Assembly (NCBI RefSeq): GCF_000585395.1
Contig: NZ_KK073875.1
Span: 5,508,274-5,572,273 of the forward strand
Reading direction: 5' to 3'
DNA from: Saccharibacillus sacchari DSM 19268
Lineage (GTDB): Bacteria > Bacillota > Bacilli > Paenibacillales > Paenibacillaceae
Length of the DNA stretch: 64,000 nt
Below the pieces are notes generated by a model, which saw only the letters and a program-made list of their open reading frames with translations, searched no databases and was not told the origin of the DNA. This document shows positions 1 to 8,258 of the stretch, piece after piece. A program made the translations under genes and the position numbers. Position 1 is the first letter of the stretch. The number at the start of each line of letters is the position of its first letter.

Positions 1-7
1 ATTTCAT

Positions 8-76
8 AATACACATTCCTACCGTATTATTCACGAACTTCCCAATACACACCCATACCGTGTTATTCACGAACTC
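8..76. repeat. Two 33-bp direct repeats at the 3' end of the integrase gene
   Basis: Copies at 8-40 and 44-76 share an AATACAC start, an ACCGT.TTATTCAC core and a GAACT end, with a 36-bp period and few mismatches. The second copy ends inside the recombinase stop codon (75-77). They may be the edge of a longer array or recombinase arm/core sites; the window edge hides what lies to the left. Confidence 0.7.
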
Positions 77-1229
77 AATCTTCTTCCTCCATCCCTCCCA
101 GCCGATCCAAAGGACTTTGAATCCGCCCAATATCTCTTCTACTCACATGCGTATACCTTTCCGTAGTCCGCACGCTCTGATGCCCAAGCAGCTCTTGAAT
201 ATAACGAAGGTCAATCCCGTTCTCCAACAAATGCGTTGCAAACGAATGCCTCAACGAATGGATGCTGACTTCTTTTTGAATCCCCGCTTGAATCAGCGCT
301 TTTTCAAACACTTTCTGCGCGGAGCGTTCAGTCAGATGCCGCCCTTCTTTTTGCCCCGGAAACAACCACCCGTCTGGCTTTTCCTGTTGGATATACTGAT
401 CCAGTACCGCATTCGCTGTTTCGGACAATAACGTCTGGCGATCTTTCCGGCCTTTTCCTTGACGGACCTTCACGACGTTTCGCTCCCGATCACAGTCCTC
501 CGGCCGTAACCTCACCACTTCGCCGACACGCAGCCCCGACGTATACGTCACGATCAGCATCGCCCGATGCTTTAGGTTTTTCACGCTTTTTAATAGACGC
601 GCCACTTCACCGAGCGATAATACATCCGGTAGTTTACTTTCTTTTTTAGGACGCACATAACCGTTAGAGTTGGGACGTTTCAACACATGCCGAAAATAAA
701 ACTTCAAAGCACTGATTGCCTGATTCACATAAGCATGCGAAAGGTCTTTTTCCAGCAGTTTTAATGAGTACTTTTGCACGACAGCGTCATTAATTTCCTT
801 CTCGACAAGCAGCACCTCATCGAAAAAACGCTGTACCTGAAGCGTATAAGCTTTAACCGTTTTTCCGCTATAACCTCTCGCTCGAAGCGCGTCTTGCAGC
901 TCTTTCTTCCGATCTGAACTCCATACCTGCGCCTCGTCGACGGGAACGGATGTTAAGCCCTGCTGCCGCAGCTTATTATGATTGTCCACCTGCTGGCGTA
1001 AATACGGATCTGCGCTTTTCAAACGTTCATCACACTCAAAAAAATCTTTTGGATATGCATCCAACAAAGCGCTTACGCCTACAACCGTATATGGAATCGT
1101 CCAGACCTTTTCATCCGGAATAAATTTTCTGCCCGGCACGGAACGAACCCCTTTCAACTCCTCAGGCCCATAGCGTTCCAGCTTCACTCCAATCGCCTTC
1201 TCATCCCTATACGCCAACTCGATCTTCAT
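75..1229 (-). CDS. Tyrosine recombinase / integrase
   Basis: This 384-residue site-specific recombinase should cut and rejoin DNA through a 3'-phosphotyrosine. The C-terminal half shows the family residues: Arg in GLRVGE (about residue 234), the KGRKDRQT strand region, HSLRHSFATHLL (about 326), LGHQS, and the nucleophile Tyr in TERYTHV (about 357). Residues 100-190 look like a SAM-like core-binding domain. The first 70 residues form an extra N-terminal domain (PGRKFIPDEKVWTIPY) not found in XerC/XerD. The ATG at 1227-1229 has no ribosome site next to it, because a 110-bp palindrome (1230-1339) sits directly upstream; AGGAGG lies beyond it at 1344-1349. Expression may be reduced or may depend on folding of that palindrome. 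XerC/XerD themselves are unlikely given the length. Confidence 0.9.
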   Translation of the reverse strand: MKIELAYRDEKAIGVKLERYGPEELKGVRSVPGRKFIPDEKVWTIPYTVVGVSALLDAYPKDFFECDERLKSADPYLRQQVDNHNKLRQQGLTSVPVDEAQVWSSDRKKELQDALRARGYSGKTVKAYTLQVQRFFDEVLLVEKEINDAVVQKYSLKLLEKDLSHAYVNQAISALKFYFRHVLKRPNSNGYVRPKKESKLPDVLSLGEVARLLKSVKNLKHRAMLIVTYTSGLRVGEVVRLRPEDCDRERNVVKVRQGKGRKDRQTLLSETANAVLDQYIQQEKPDGWLFPGQKEGRHLTERSAQKVFEKALIQAGIQKEVSIHSLRHSFATHLLENGIDLRYIQELLGHQSVRTTERYTHVSRRDIGRIQSPLDRLGGMEEED

Positions 1230-1339
1230 CTAGTAGCTTGTCAACTCTTAATCATAGGGTTACGTTTGGCTGAAATGCACACGCTTTAGGTGCGTTTCAG
1301 CCAAACGTAACCTTACTTTTAGCGTTGACATGGTACCAG
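1230..1339. mobile_element. 110-bp palindromic MITE-like element, copy 1
   Basis: The element begins CTAG, ends CCAG and has 16-bp imperfect terminal inverted repeats containing TGTCAAC / GTTGACA. Around a CGCTTTAG loop is a 23-bp near-perfect stem with a single T/G wobble. It aligns without gaps over all 110 bp to 52088-52197. It lies exactly between the AGGAGG (1344-1349) and the start codon (1227-1229) of the recombinase gene. CTAG ends suggest insertion at a CTAG or TA target, as in IS630-type elements; that link is inference. Confidence 0.85.
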
Positions 1340-1343
1340 CTTG

Positions 1344-1349
1344 CCTCCT
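1344..1349 (-). promoter_or_regulatory. Displaced Shine-Dalgarno of the integrase gene
   Basis: On the minus strand this reads GAGGAGGCAAG followed by the palindrome and then ATG. Removing the element but keeping one CTAG gives AGGAGG-CAAGCTAG-ATG, an ideal 8-nt spacing, which argues that this was the original ribosome site. Confidence 0.7.
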
Positions 1350-1394
1350 CAAATTTTATCATCATCTGGAATTTTTGGAAATCTGGTTTTTACG

Positions 1395-1433
1395 CAAAAA
1401 AGGACCTCAAGATGGAATTCCATCCTGAGGCCC
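1395..1433 (-). terminator. Rho-independent terminator of the DUF3817 gene
   Basis: A hairpin with a CCTCA.GATGGAA stem around GGAATTCC is followed on the minus strand by TTTTTT. It lies about 95 bp past the stop codon at 1527. Confidence 0.85.
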
Positions 1434-1526
1434 GATTCTCTCGGTGCCGGTTTGCTTATATCGATTATAATAAAACGATTCTCAATCTTTTGTCCAGAAT
1501 CAACGGCTGCTTGACTAAAATGCGCC

Positions 1527-1874
1527 TTATCCGGCCCTTCTCGCTTGATTCGCTTCCTGCGTCGAACCGTACATCCGTCCCGCTTTGATCTCTTTGTTCA
1601 AATGCGCTTCGAACACGAACGTTCCGATTGGCAGTACTGAAGCGACAAGCGCCCAAAACAGCTTTTTCATACTCCATTTTAACGCGATAAACGCATGGAA
1701 AGCCGCCAAAATGTACAAGACGAATAATGCCCCATGCGCTGCTCCTACGATCGTCACGGCCATATCGACGCCCGCTGCGTATTTCAGCGGCATCGCGATC
1801 AGAAGCAGCAGCAGAAACGAGATCCCTTCCAGCACCCCGATCACTTTGAATCTCCCCAATACGGTCTTTAACAT
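1527..1874 (-). CDS. DUF3817 family membrane protein
   Basis: A 115-residue integral membrane protein with three hydrophobic segments: residues about 8-30 (IGVLEGISFLLLLLIAMPLK), 40-65 (AVTIVGAAHGALFVLYI) and 75-95. The GVLEG motif, the charge pattern, and the short polar tail fit DUF3817 (YdzA-like) proteins, whose function is unknown. The start at 1874 is chosen for the GGAGGG seven bases upstream; an in-frame start at 1940 exists but lacks a ribosome site. It stands alone, with its own terminator downstream. Confidence 0.8.
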   Translation of the reverse strand: MLKTVLGRFKVIGVLEGISFLLLLLIAMPLKYAAGVDMAVTIVGAAHGALFVLYILAAFHAFIALKWSMKKLFWALVASVLPIGTFVFEAHLNKEIKAGRMYGSTQEANQARRAG

Positions 1875-2077
1875 GACACCCTCCTCGAATTTGAAGGCGT
1901 TTGCGTAAACGGCGGTAAACGCACCGATTCGCTTGCGCAAGCGTCCTTAAATGGTCGTATCTTCCCTATTCTAACGGAACTTTCGTATACTTCTCAACTT
2001 TAAAGCAATACATATGTATGGTTAGATATAAGGAGAAACCATCAAGCATCCACCACCTTCGAATCGGAGTGAATCCC

Positions 2078-2830
2078 ATGAAAATGATCCCGCCGCAGCC
2101 TTTTACTTACCGAGCCGGAAAACGAGCTGTTTTGCTGCTGCACGGCTTTACCGGAAACACGGCGGACGTACGTAAATTAGGCCGTTATCTGCATGAAAAA
2201 GGCTACACCTGCCATGCTCCGCTGTACACGGGACACGGTGGTGCAGCCGAAGAACTGCTGGAGCTGTCGCCGGAAAACTGGTGGCGCGATGCCGAGGAAG
2301 GTTATCGTCGGCTGATCGCGGAAGGTCATACGCAAATCGCAGTAGCGGGCGTATCGCTGGGCGGCGTGTTCGCTTTGCGTCTCGGCGTAGAATATCCGGT
2401 TGGCGGAGTCGTATCGATGTGTGCGCCAATCGAAGGCAAAAGCGCCGAGGAATTGTTCGAGCGCATCGTCGGCTATGCCAAGCAGTACAAAAGATTCGAA
2501 GGCAAAACGACGGATACGGTGCAGACCGAAGTCGAAGCGCTTGAGTCTTTTCCGCGCGAGCAGCTTTCCGTGCTTCAGAACCTGATCTCGGAAACGGGCA
2601 AGCAGCTCAAATACATCGAAGCCCCTGTGGCGGTCATGCAGGGAGGATTGGATCAGCAGTTGTATCTGGATAGTGCGACGGTCATCTACGAGACGGTGCC
2701 GAATCCGCGAAAAAGTTACAAGGTGTACCCGGAGTCCGGGCATATTTTGACGTTGGGGGCGGAGCAGGCTGAGGTATTTGAAGACGTGTATCGCTTTCTT
2801 GAAGCATTAACGTGGGGAGAATCTGAGTAG
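2078..2830 (+). CDS. Carboxylesterase, alpha/beta hydrolase (Est30/YvaK type)
   Basis: A 250-residue cytoplasmic serine hydrolase of the Est30 family, which cleaves short-chain carboxyl esters. The fold shows VLLLHGFTGN (oxyanion-hole loop), the nucleophile elbow GVSLGG, GGLDQQ with the probable acidic residue, and ESGHIL with the catalytic His. Length matches Geobacillus Est30 (about 247). The start at 2078 has GGAGTGA eight bases upstream; a start at 2018 in the same frame lacks one. The gene converges on the mannosidase gene, with a nested-hairpin repeat between them that ends GCGTCTTTTTC on this strand and could act as its terminator. Confidence 0.9.
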   Translation: MKMIPPQPFTYRAGKRAVLLLHGFTGNTADVRKLGRYLHEKGYTCHAPLYTGHGGAAEELLELSPENWWRDAEEGYRRLIAEGHTQIAVAGVSLGGVFALRLGVEYPVGGVVSMCAPIEGKSAEELFERIVGYAKQYKRFEGKTTDTVQTEVEALESFPREQLSVLQNLISETGKQLKYIEAPVAVMQGGLDQQLYLDSATVIYETVPNPRKSYKVYPESGHILTLGAEQAEVFEDVYRFLEALTWGESE

Positions 2831-2842
2831 AATCCTGTTCGT

Positions 2843-2986
2843 AAAAGAAAGCTAAAGGCTGCGGGGAAAATTCGTTCAAGACGCTGTCTCACTCGGAAAG
2901 CTGAATGAAGTTTGTAGGTGAAGCTTTCCGAGTTCAAAGGCGTCTTTTTCTGAATTTTCCCCTTCGCCTGTTTGCTTAATTTCTTG
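2843..2986 (+). repeat. Nested-hairpin repeat, copy A
   Basis: The outer arms pair GGGGAAAATTC (2863-2873) with GAATTTTCCCC (2952-2962); the inner arms pair ACTCGGAAAGCT (2891-2902) with AGCTTTCCGAGT (2922-2933). Between the arms are motifs TTCGTTCAA..CGCTGTCTC and TTCAAAGGCG, shared with the copy at 32287-32555 although the paired arms differ. TTCAAAGGCG also occurs in the copies at 15251 and 28477 (opposite orientation). It fills the gap between two convergent genes. Confidence 0.8.
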
Positions 2987-3007
2987 AAAGATCGCTGTTT
3001 CTATTAC

Positions 3008-6000
3008 TTAAAATTTAAGACGCAAAGTCTTAATCTCAAAAGCACCGAAAATTAACGTCGTATCTGCCAGGCTGCCGCTGCCGCTTTCGCTAACTTGGAC
3101 GCTCTGCTCCTCCAGCACCTGCTCCATCAGATCCGTCTCCACGATTTCTTTGCACGGATGTCCGATTGTCAGAACGGCTTCCGCGCGCGTTCCGGCAGTC
3201 TCGTACAAGCGCACGATCAGATGATCCGAATCCTCGGCTTTTTTGACAGCTTCCACCATGATATGAGGATGATCGACCGTGATCAGCGAATGACTCGCAC
3301 CCTTCTTAGCCGCTTGATCGGAGACTTCTCCCTGATCGACGAACGCTGCGAAAGTACCGCCATCGGCCGAAGCGCCTCCCACCGTCAACGGGGTGTTCAG
3401 CTCATACCCTTTCCGATACGTCCGCGCCTGCACGAAGTCCCCGGCATGCGGGTACAGCGCGTAAACGAACTCATGCTCCGCGCGGTCCGCGACCGGGTCG
3501 GGATAGCCGGGGCTGCGCAGCAGGTTGATATCGAGCATATTTCCTTCCGCGCTGTAGCCGTACTTGCTGTCGCTCAGCAGCGATACGCCGTAATCCGGCT
3601 GCGACAAGTCGATGTATTGATGCGCGCAGATCTCGTCCCGGGCGAATTCAATCGCGTTGTTGCGGGTCGTCGGACGTTTCAAATAACCGAATTGAATCTC
3701 GCAGTTGACCTGATCCGCCGTCACCTGAACCGGGAACGACGCGCGCAGCATTTTGCCGGATTCCTGCCAGTCGACCTTGCTCTCGAAACGCAGCGTGTCC
3801 GCGCCCGCGTCCAACAGTATCCGCTGCGTCAGCGTCGATTGTCCGAACGCATACTGCTGCTCCAGCACCGCGCTTGTGCCTTCGACGGACGCACGGCTGC
3901 TGATCAGCTCGAACACTCCGGCGACCGTGTCGCGGTAATCGCGCGCGAAGTCCCAAGCGTCGCCGTCGTCATGATAGACCGTCAGCACGTTGCCTTCCAA
4001 GCCCGGCGCGATCGCTTCGCGTCCCGTATCGGCCTGTACCAACGAAACAAGCCCGCCTTTTTCATTGAACTCCGCGCGCAGATGTCGGTTGGCCAATAGC
4101 CGTTCTTCGGCGATCAGTCCGGCATTGTATGCGGCCAGCTTTTCCCCGTCCAACCGCTCTGCTCTCTTCAATGACGCAAAGCCCATCGGCGGCACGGTTA
4201 CCAAGTAACGACGGCCTTCCCGCTCCACGACCTCTTCCCGTTCCCACGGCAACGAGTTGAACGCCAAGCCTTCGCTGTCCTCGACTCCCGCAAGTTCGGC
4301 GACCCTCGCCTGAGCTTGCTGCAGCAGCGTCGTCGTCGTCTCGTCCAGCAGCACCGCATACCGCGCCAACGACTCGTCGAACACCCGCGTAATCGACGAT
4401 CCCGGCAAAATGTCGTGGAACTGGTACAGCAGCGTTTCTTTCCAAATCCGCTCCAACGCTTCCGACGGGTAATCGTCCGCCGTGCCGCCGAGACTCAAAG
4501 CCAGCGAAGCCGTGAATTCCAGCTGTCGCAGCGCTTTTTCCATCCGACGGTTGTAACGTTTGTTGCGGGCCTGCGAGGTCAGCGTGCCCTGATGCTTTTC
4601 CAGATACAGCTCGCCGCGGTACGTCTCGAAGCAATCCTGCTCGCGTTCCAACTTAAGGAAAAAGTCCAGCGAAGGCTCCTGCACCACAGGCGGCAATCCG
4701 AGCAGATTGTGTTCGCGCGTCAGACGTTCCAGATGTTCTTCGCCCGGTCCCCCGCCGCCGTCGCCGATTCCGAACAGCATCAGCGCGTGCTCGGATACGT
4801 TTTTGTCGAGGTAAGCCTGTTCGATCTTCGCCAGCGAACGCGGGGCGGCCGGGCCGTTGTACGTGTCTTCCGGCGGCAGATGCGTCAGCACCCGGCTCCC
4901 GTCGATGCCTTCCCAGTGGAAGCTGTGGTGCGGATGCGTGTTGTACACGCTCCACGACAGCTTTTGGGTCATCATGTAATCGACGCCGGATTTGCGCAGC
5001 AGCTGCGGCAGGCTGGCGCTGTATCCGAACACGTCCGGAAGCCACAACGTGGTAATGTCTTGACCGTACTCCTTTTTGAAAAAGCGTTTGCCGTACAAAA
5101 TCTGCCGCACCAGCGCTTCGCCGCCAGAGATATTGGTGTCCGGCTCGACCCACATCGCCCCCTGCAGCTCCCAACGCCCTTCGCGCACTCGCTCCCCGAT
5201 CTGCCCGTAGAGCTTCGGATAATGTTCTTTCATCCATTGATACAGCTGCGGTTGGCTCGCGCCGAACACGTAATCCGGATACTGCTCCATATTGCGCAGC
5301 ACGGTGGAAAAGGTTCTCGCGCCTTTGCGGATCGTTTCGCGGATCGGCCACAGCCACGCCAGATCGATATGCGCATGGCCGACGGCGCTGATCGTAAGCG
5401 TCGGATCGCCGCCTTTTTTCTCAAGTTCCGGACGCACCCGTTCGCTTGCCTGCCGCACGCTGTTTTCGTCGATGACCGACAGCTTGAGCGACGCTTCGTA
5501 CAGCGCTTGCAGAACCCGGGCGCGGCGGGCGCTTTTTTCCTCCGTCTGCTCCGCAAGCTCGATCAGCACTTCGAAATCGTAGTACAGCCGCCGCGTCTCT
5601 TCATGGCAGATCGCGATTTGCGCTTCTTTCATCGTGCCGCCGCTGAAGCCTCCGAACAGATCGTTGCAGCCACCGTCGGCCCAGAGATCGATCGACTGAC
5701 CGGAGGCGTCGCTGCCGAGCCGGACCACCCTTTTGCCCGGAAGCCCCAGCGCCGTCTCGAACCCGGAGTTGATATTCGTCAGTCCTTGGCGCGGCGAGCC
5801 TTGCTCGTCGACCAGACATAGTTCCCCGTTGATATCGATCAGCAGCACGGCTTGGCGGCCGGCAGCCGACTCCGGCACGACGCCTTCAAAATGAAACCAA
5901 GCGCAGTCCCAAAGTTTGCCCCAGGTGTCGCCCGGCTGAACGTCCAGACGCTTGCCGGAAGTGCGATTTTCGTAGGCAACCGGCTCCGGCGTCACCCAAG

Positions 6001-6103
6001 CGGTCGTTTTGAGGAATCCAATCGGTTCGTAGACGGCTTCTCGAAGTCGGTTCAGGATCTTTTTGGCGCGATTCAGCTTGATTTCGGTCGTTTCGTAAGG
6101 CAT
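3008..6103 (-). CDS. Alpha-mannosidase, glycoside hydrolase family 38
   Basis: A 1031-residue retaining alpha-mannosidase that releases mannose from oligosaccharides; there is no signal peptide, so it should act in the cytoplasm. GH38 marks: a Zn-binding HxD in HIDLAWLWP (about residue 248), the probable nucleophile Asp in WVEPD (about 318), LPDVFGYSASLP (about 354), then the mid-domain and a C-terminal beta-sandwich (last 350 residues) typical of the MngB/ManC branch. The start at 6103 has GGAG eight bases upstream; the in-frame GTG at 6112 overlaps that ribosome site and is rejected. It follows the GntR-type regulator on the same strand but has its own promoter (6183-6210), so that regulator probably controls it. 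Confidence 0.93.
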   Translation of the reverse strand: MPYETTEIKLNRAKKILNRLREAVYEPIGFLKTTAWVTPEPVAYENRTSGKRLDVQPGDTWGKLWDCAWFHFEGVVPESAAGRQAVLLIDINGELCLVDEQGSPRQGLTNINSGFETALGLPGKRVVRLGSDASGQSIDLWADGGCNDLFGGFSGGTMKEAQIAICHEETRRLYYDFEVLIELAEQTEEKSARRARVLQALYEASLKLSVIDENSVRQASERVRPELEKKGGDPTLTISAVGHAHIDLAWLWPIRETIRKGARTFSTVLRNMEQYPDYVFGASQPQLYQWMKEHYPKLYGQIGERVREGRWELQGAMWVEPDTNISGGEALVRQILYGKRFFKKEYGQDITTLWLPDVFGYSASLPQLLRKSGVDYMMTQKLSWSVYNTHPHHSFHWEGIDGSRVLTHLPPEDTYNGPAAPRSLAKIEQAYLDKNVSEHALMLFGIGDGGGGPGEEHLERLTREHNLLGLPPVVQEPSLDFFLKLEREQDCFETYRGELYLEKHQGTLTSQARNKRYNRRMEKALRQLEFTASLALSLGGTADDYPSEALERIWKETLLYQFHDILPGSSITRVFDESLARYAVLLDETTTTLLQQAQARVAELAGVEDSEGLAFNSLPWEREEVVEREGRRYLVTVPPMGFASLKRAERLDGEKLAAYNAGLIAEERLLANRHLRAEFNEKGGLVSLVQADTGREAIAPGLEGNVLTVYHDDGDAWDFARDYRDTVAGVFELISSRASVEGTSAVLEQQYAFGQSTLTQRILLDAGADTLRFESKVDWQESGKMLRASFPVQVTADQVNCEIQFGYLKRPTTRNNAIEFARDEICAHQYIDLSQPDYGVSLLSDSKYGYSAEGNMLDINLLRSPGYPDPVADRAEHEFVYALYPHAGDFVQARTYRKGYELNTPLTVGGASADGGTFAAFVDQGEVSDQAAKKGASHSLITVDHPHIMVEAVKKAEDSDHLIVRLYETAGTRAEAVLTIGHPCKEIVETDLMEQVLEEQSVQVSESGSGSLADTTLIFGAFEIKTLRLKF

Positions 6104-6182
6104 GGCTTCCACTCCTGTTCATGATTGAATTGAAAAAACGAAGGGCCCGGCTGACACTCTGCGATGCTGCATAACTGTAACC

Positions 6183-6210
6183 ATTATATTATTTATATCA
6201 AATAGGTCAA
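6183..6210 (-). promoter_or_regulatory. Promoter of the alpha-mannosidase gene
   Basis: On the minus strand the sequence shows TTGACC, a 16-bp A/T-rich spacer and TATAAT, about 80 bp before the start codon and just after the terminator of the upstream regulator gene. Confidence 0.75.
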
Positions 6211-6216
6211 ATATGC

Positions 6217-6268
6217 AAAACAAAAAGCCCGTTCTTTTCTTCACCGCAAAGGAGAAGACAAGACGGGC
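6217..6268 (-). terminator. Terminator of the GntR-type regulator gene
   Basis: A long hairpin pairs GCCCGTCTTGTCTTC with GAAGAAAAGAACGGGC (with bulges) and is followed by TTTTTGTTTTG on the minus strand. Confidence 0.85.
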
Positions 6269-6336
6269 CGATATTGTCGGATGTGGTCTATTCACAGAAA
6301 ACAGGCGATCGATCAAAAACCGATATTTTTCATCGC

Positions 6337-7527
6337 TCAAATCCGGCGGGCGGCAGGACCGGTCGATCGGCAAATCACCAAACGGGGATCAAGCCGGATT
6401 TGCTCAAACCCGTCCGGTTCGCCGGGCTCTTTTTCGATATGCCGCACCAGCAGCTTGACGGCTTCGACGCCGATCACGTATTCGGATTGGTCAATGTGCG
6501 TCAATAGGCCGGATTCGTTGTTCGCGGAAGTCGGATTATCGAAAGCAACGATCGAAAGATGTTCAGGAACGCTCAATCCGGCTTCTCGGGCCATTTCGCG
6601 AATCCGTATGCCCAGCGAGCTGTTCAGCGCGATATAGGCGGTGGCGGCGCGGCTTTCGATCATGCGGCGCAGCGGATGCCCGGCGTCGTTCGGTTCCGTC
6701 GGCTTGCCGTTTCCTTCAGCGTCGGGCGCAGCGGGATCGAGCCTCAGATCATTGAGGATCATCGCCGGATCGATCAAGGCTCCTTTTTGTTTGAGCGCAT
6801 CGAAATAGCCTTGAATCCGTTCGTCCACCGACGCCGTCATGAGCGGAGAGTCGCTGCAAACCGCGATGTTACGATGCCCCAGCTCCCATAAATGGTCCAC
6901 CGCAAGCTTCATCGCCTGTCTTCCGTCCGAGAATACGGCATTCGTCTCGACGCCCGGCAGCAGGCGGTCGATCAGCACGAACGGATAACGCTGCATTTTG
7001 AGCAAAATAATCTCTTCATTATAAACCTCGGCATCGACCGGAAAAATAACGAGACCGTCGACTCCCGATTTCAATTCGCGGATCGCTTCCTTTTCCTGCT
7101 CTTTGGAGTTATGCGTCAGTACCATGTGCAGCGCGTATCCCTGCTTCTGAAGTTGATCCGCGACGCCCCGAACCAAACGTACCGCGAATTCGTCCGCCAG
7201 ACTCGGAAACACCAGACCGACCTTCCGGCGATTTTCCGTTTTTTGCGCCGCTCCGACGTCCCGAGCCGATGCCGGAGCAGCGGAATCGTTCAACTGCGCT
7301 TCCGGGATGCCCCGCACATACGTCCCCCGTCCCGGAATCCGGTAGATCCATCCTTCCTTCGCAAGCTCCGTCAGCGCATTGACCACCGTGATCCGGCTGA
7401 CCCCGAACTGCCGCATCAGCTCTTTTTCGGTGGGGATTTTCTCGTCTTCGGTCAATTCCCGCGAAGCGATCCGATCTTTGAAATGGTTCCGAATCCGCAG
7501 ATATAACGGCTCCCGCTCCCCGCTCAC
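6337..7527 (-). CDS. GntR-HTH / LacI-type sugar-sensing regulator
   Basis: A 396-residue repressor-type protein. Residues 1-72 are a GntR winged helix (PLYLRIRNHFKDRI, KIPTEKELMRQFGVSRITVV, GRGTYVRG); residues 105-390 are a LacI/periplasmic-binding-like effector domain (VGLVFPSLADEF, ELKSGVDGLVIFPVD, FVLIDRLLPG). This architecture is that of AraR-like regulators. A low-complexity stretch (LDPAAPDAEGNGKPTEPND, about residues 248-266) is inserted in the sensor domain. The start is GTG at 7525-7527, overlapping the previous stop as GTGA, so the two genes are co-transcribed. The downstream mannosidase suggests a mannose-containing sugar as effector; that is inference. Confidence 0.88.
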   Translation of the reverse strand: MSGEREPLYLRIRNHFKDRIASRELTEDEKIPTEKELMRQFGVSRITVVNALTELAKEGWIYRIPGRGTYVRGIPEAQLNDSAAPASARDVGAAQKTENRRKVGLVFPSLADEFAVRLVRGVADQLQKQGYALHMVLTHNSKEQEKEAIRELKSGVDGLVIFPVDAEVYNEEIILLKMQRYPFVLIDRLLPGVETNAVFSDGRQAMKLAVDHLWELGHRNIAVCSDSPLMTASVDERIQGYFDALKQKGALIDPAMILNDLRLDPAAPDAEGNGKPTEPNDAGHPLRRMIESRAATAYIALNSSLGIRIREMAREAGLSVPEHLSIVAFDNPTSANNESGLLTHIDQSEYVIGVEAVKLLVRHIEKEPGEPDGFEQIRLDPRLVICRSTGPAARRI

Positions 7528-8120
7528 TTATCGGTCAATCCTTTGCCTTCCAAGATCCGCGGCGCGTGCTTGTCGATCCGTGCCTCGCGTGTTTTGGACT
7601 GCTTGGGTTCGGTGAAATGCATCAGATAAGCTCTTTGGCGGCCGGGGGTGAGGGCTTCGAAGGCTTCTTTCAGAATCGGGTCGCTTTCGAATCTTTCTTC
7701 AAGCTCCTGAGGAGCTGCATATTGTTCCACGGGCTTCATCTCGACTTTGAGTCCGGCTTTTTCCACCTCGATAGCGTCGCTCAGGTAAGCCGCGATCTGC
7801 TCGGACTTGGCTTCGATCTCGTCGGCGCTCGTAAAACGCAGCTGGCGCGCGGCCTGCACTTTTTGCGTCTGCTGAACCAGCAAACCTTCGTCGTCCTGCA
7901 TCAGCGCGCCTTTCATGAACAAGATCGCGCAGTATTCTTTGAAGCCGTGGATCAGGAACACATTGCTGCCGTCGATCGTATAACAAGGCTGGCCCCATTT
8001 CAAATCCTCGACGGCTCCGCTCGCCAAAGCCAGGCTTCTCAATTTGACGAACTCCGCCTTCCACTGCTCGGACCGTTCCATGAAAGCATCGACTTTGGGG
8101 TTGCTTGGATGTTGGGTCAT
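7524..8120 (-). CDS. YdeI/OmpD-associated family protein (DUF1801-like)
   Basis: A 198-residue protein with an N-terminal DUF1801-like domain (WKAEFVKLRSLALASG, LKWGQPCYTIDGSNVFLIHGFKEYCAILFMKGALM) and a C-terminal YdeI-type tail (FEALTPGRQRAYLMHFTEPKQSKTREARI). The biochemical role is not known; E. coli and Bacillus relatives are linked to peptide or bacteriocin protection. The start at 8120 has GGAGGA seven bases upstream; an in-frame start at 8162 does not. The stop overlaps the GTG of the regulator gene by four bases. Confidence 0.85.
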   Translation of the reverse strand: MTQHPSNPKVDAFMERSEQWKAEFVKLRSLALASGAVEDLKWGQPCYTIDGSNVFLIHGFKEYCAILFMKGALMQDDEGLLVQQTQKVQAARQLRFTSADEIEAKSEQIAAYLSDAIEVEKAGLKVEMKPVEQYAAPQELEERFESDPILKEAFEALTPGRQRAYLMHFTEPKQSKTREARIDKHAPRILEGKGLTDK

Positions 8121-8258
8121 TGTAGGTTCCTCCATGTTCTGCCGGATAAATGCTACCCTCATTATACATGCCCCGCTTGCGATTCACCCTATAAAAAGAA
8201 TGAAGAGAATGATAAGGGGACTTGTCCCGATTCGCTTTTTGGATTATTCTAAAACTAC

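Noticed and set aside
8-76. CRISPR array
   Set aside because: Only a 3-bp gap lies between the repeats, with no spacer-sized variable segments, and no cas gene is present.
1230-1339. Integron-type attC site next to an integron integrase
   Set aside because: The hairpin and nearby recombinase suggested attC, but the ends are TGTCAAC/GTTGACA rather than RYYYAAC/GTTRRRY, the stem is nearly perfect without extrahelical bases, and the position between ribosome site and start codon points to an insertion at CTAG.
2008-2019. ATACATATGTAT palindrome before the esterase gene as an operator
   Set aside because: A 12-bp A/T dyad is likely by chance and no partner regulator is adjacent.
4316-5821. A 501-codon open frame on the plus strand inside the mannosidase gene
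   Set aside because: It is antisense to a well-supported GH38 gene, its product is Arg/Gln/His-rich without domains, and no ribosome site precedes it; it is a by-product of codon bias in GC-rich DNA.
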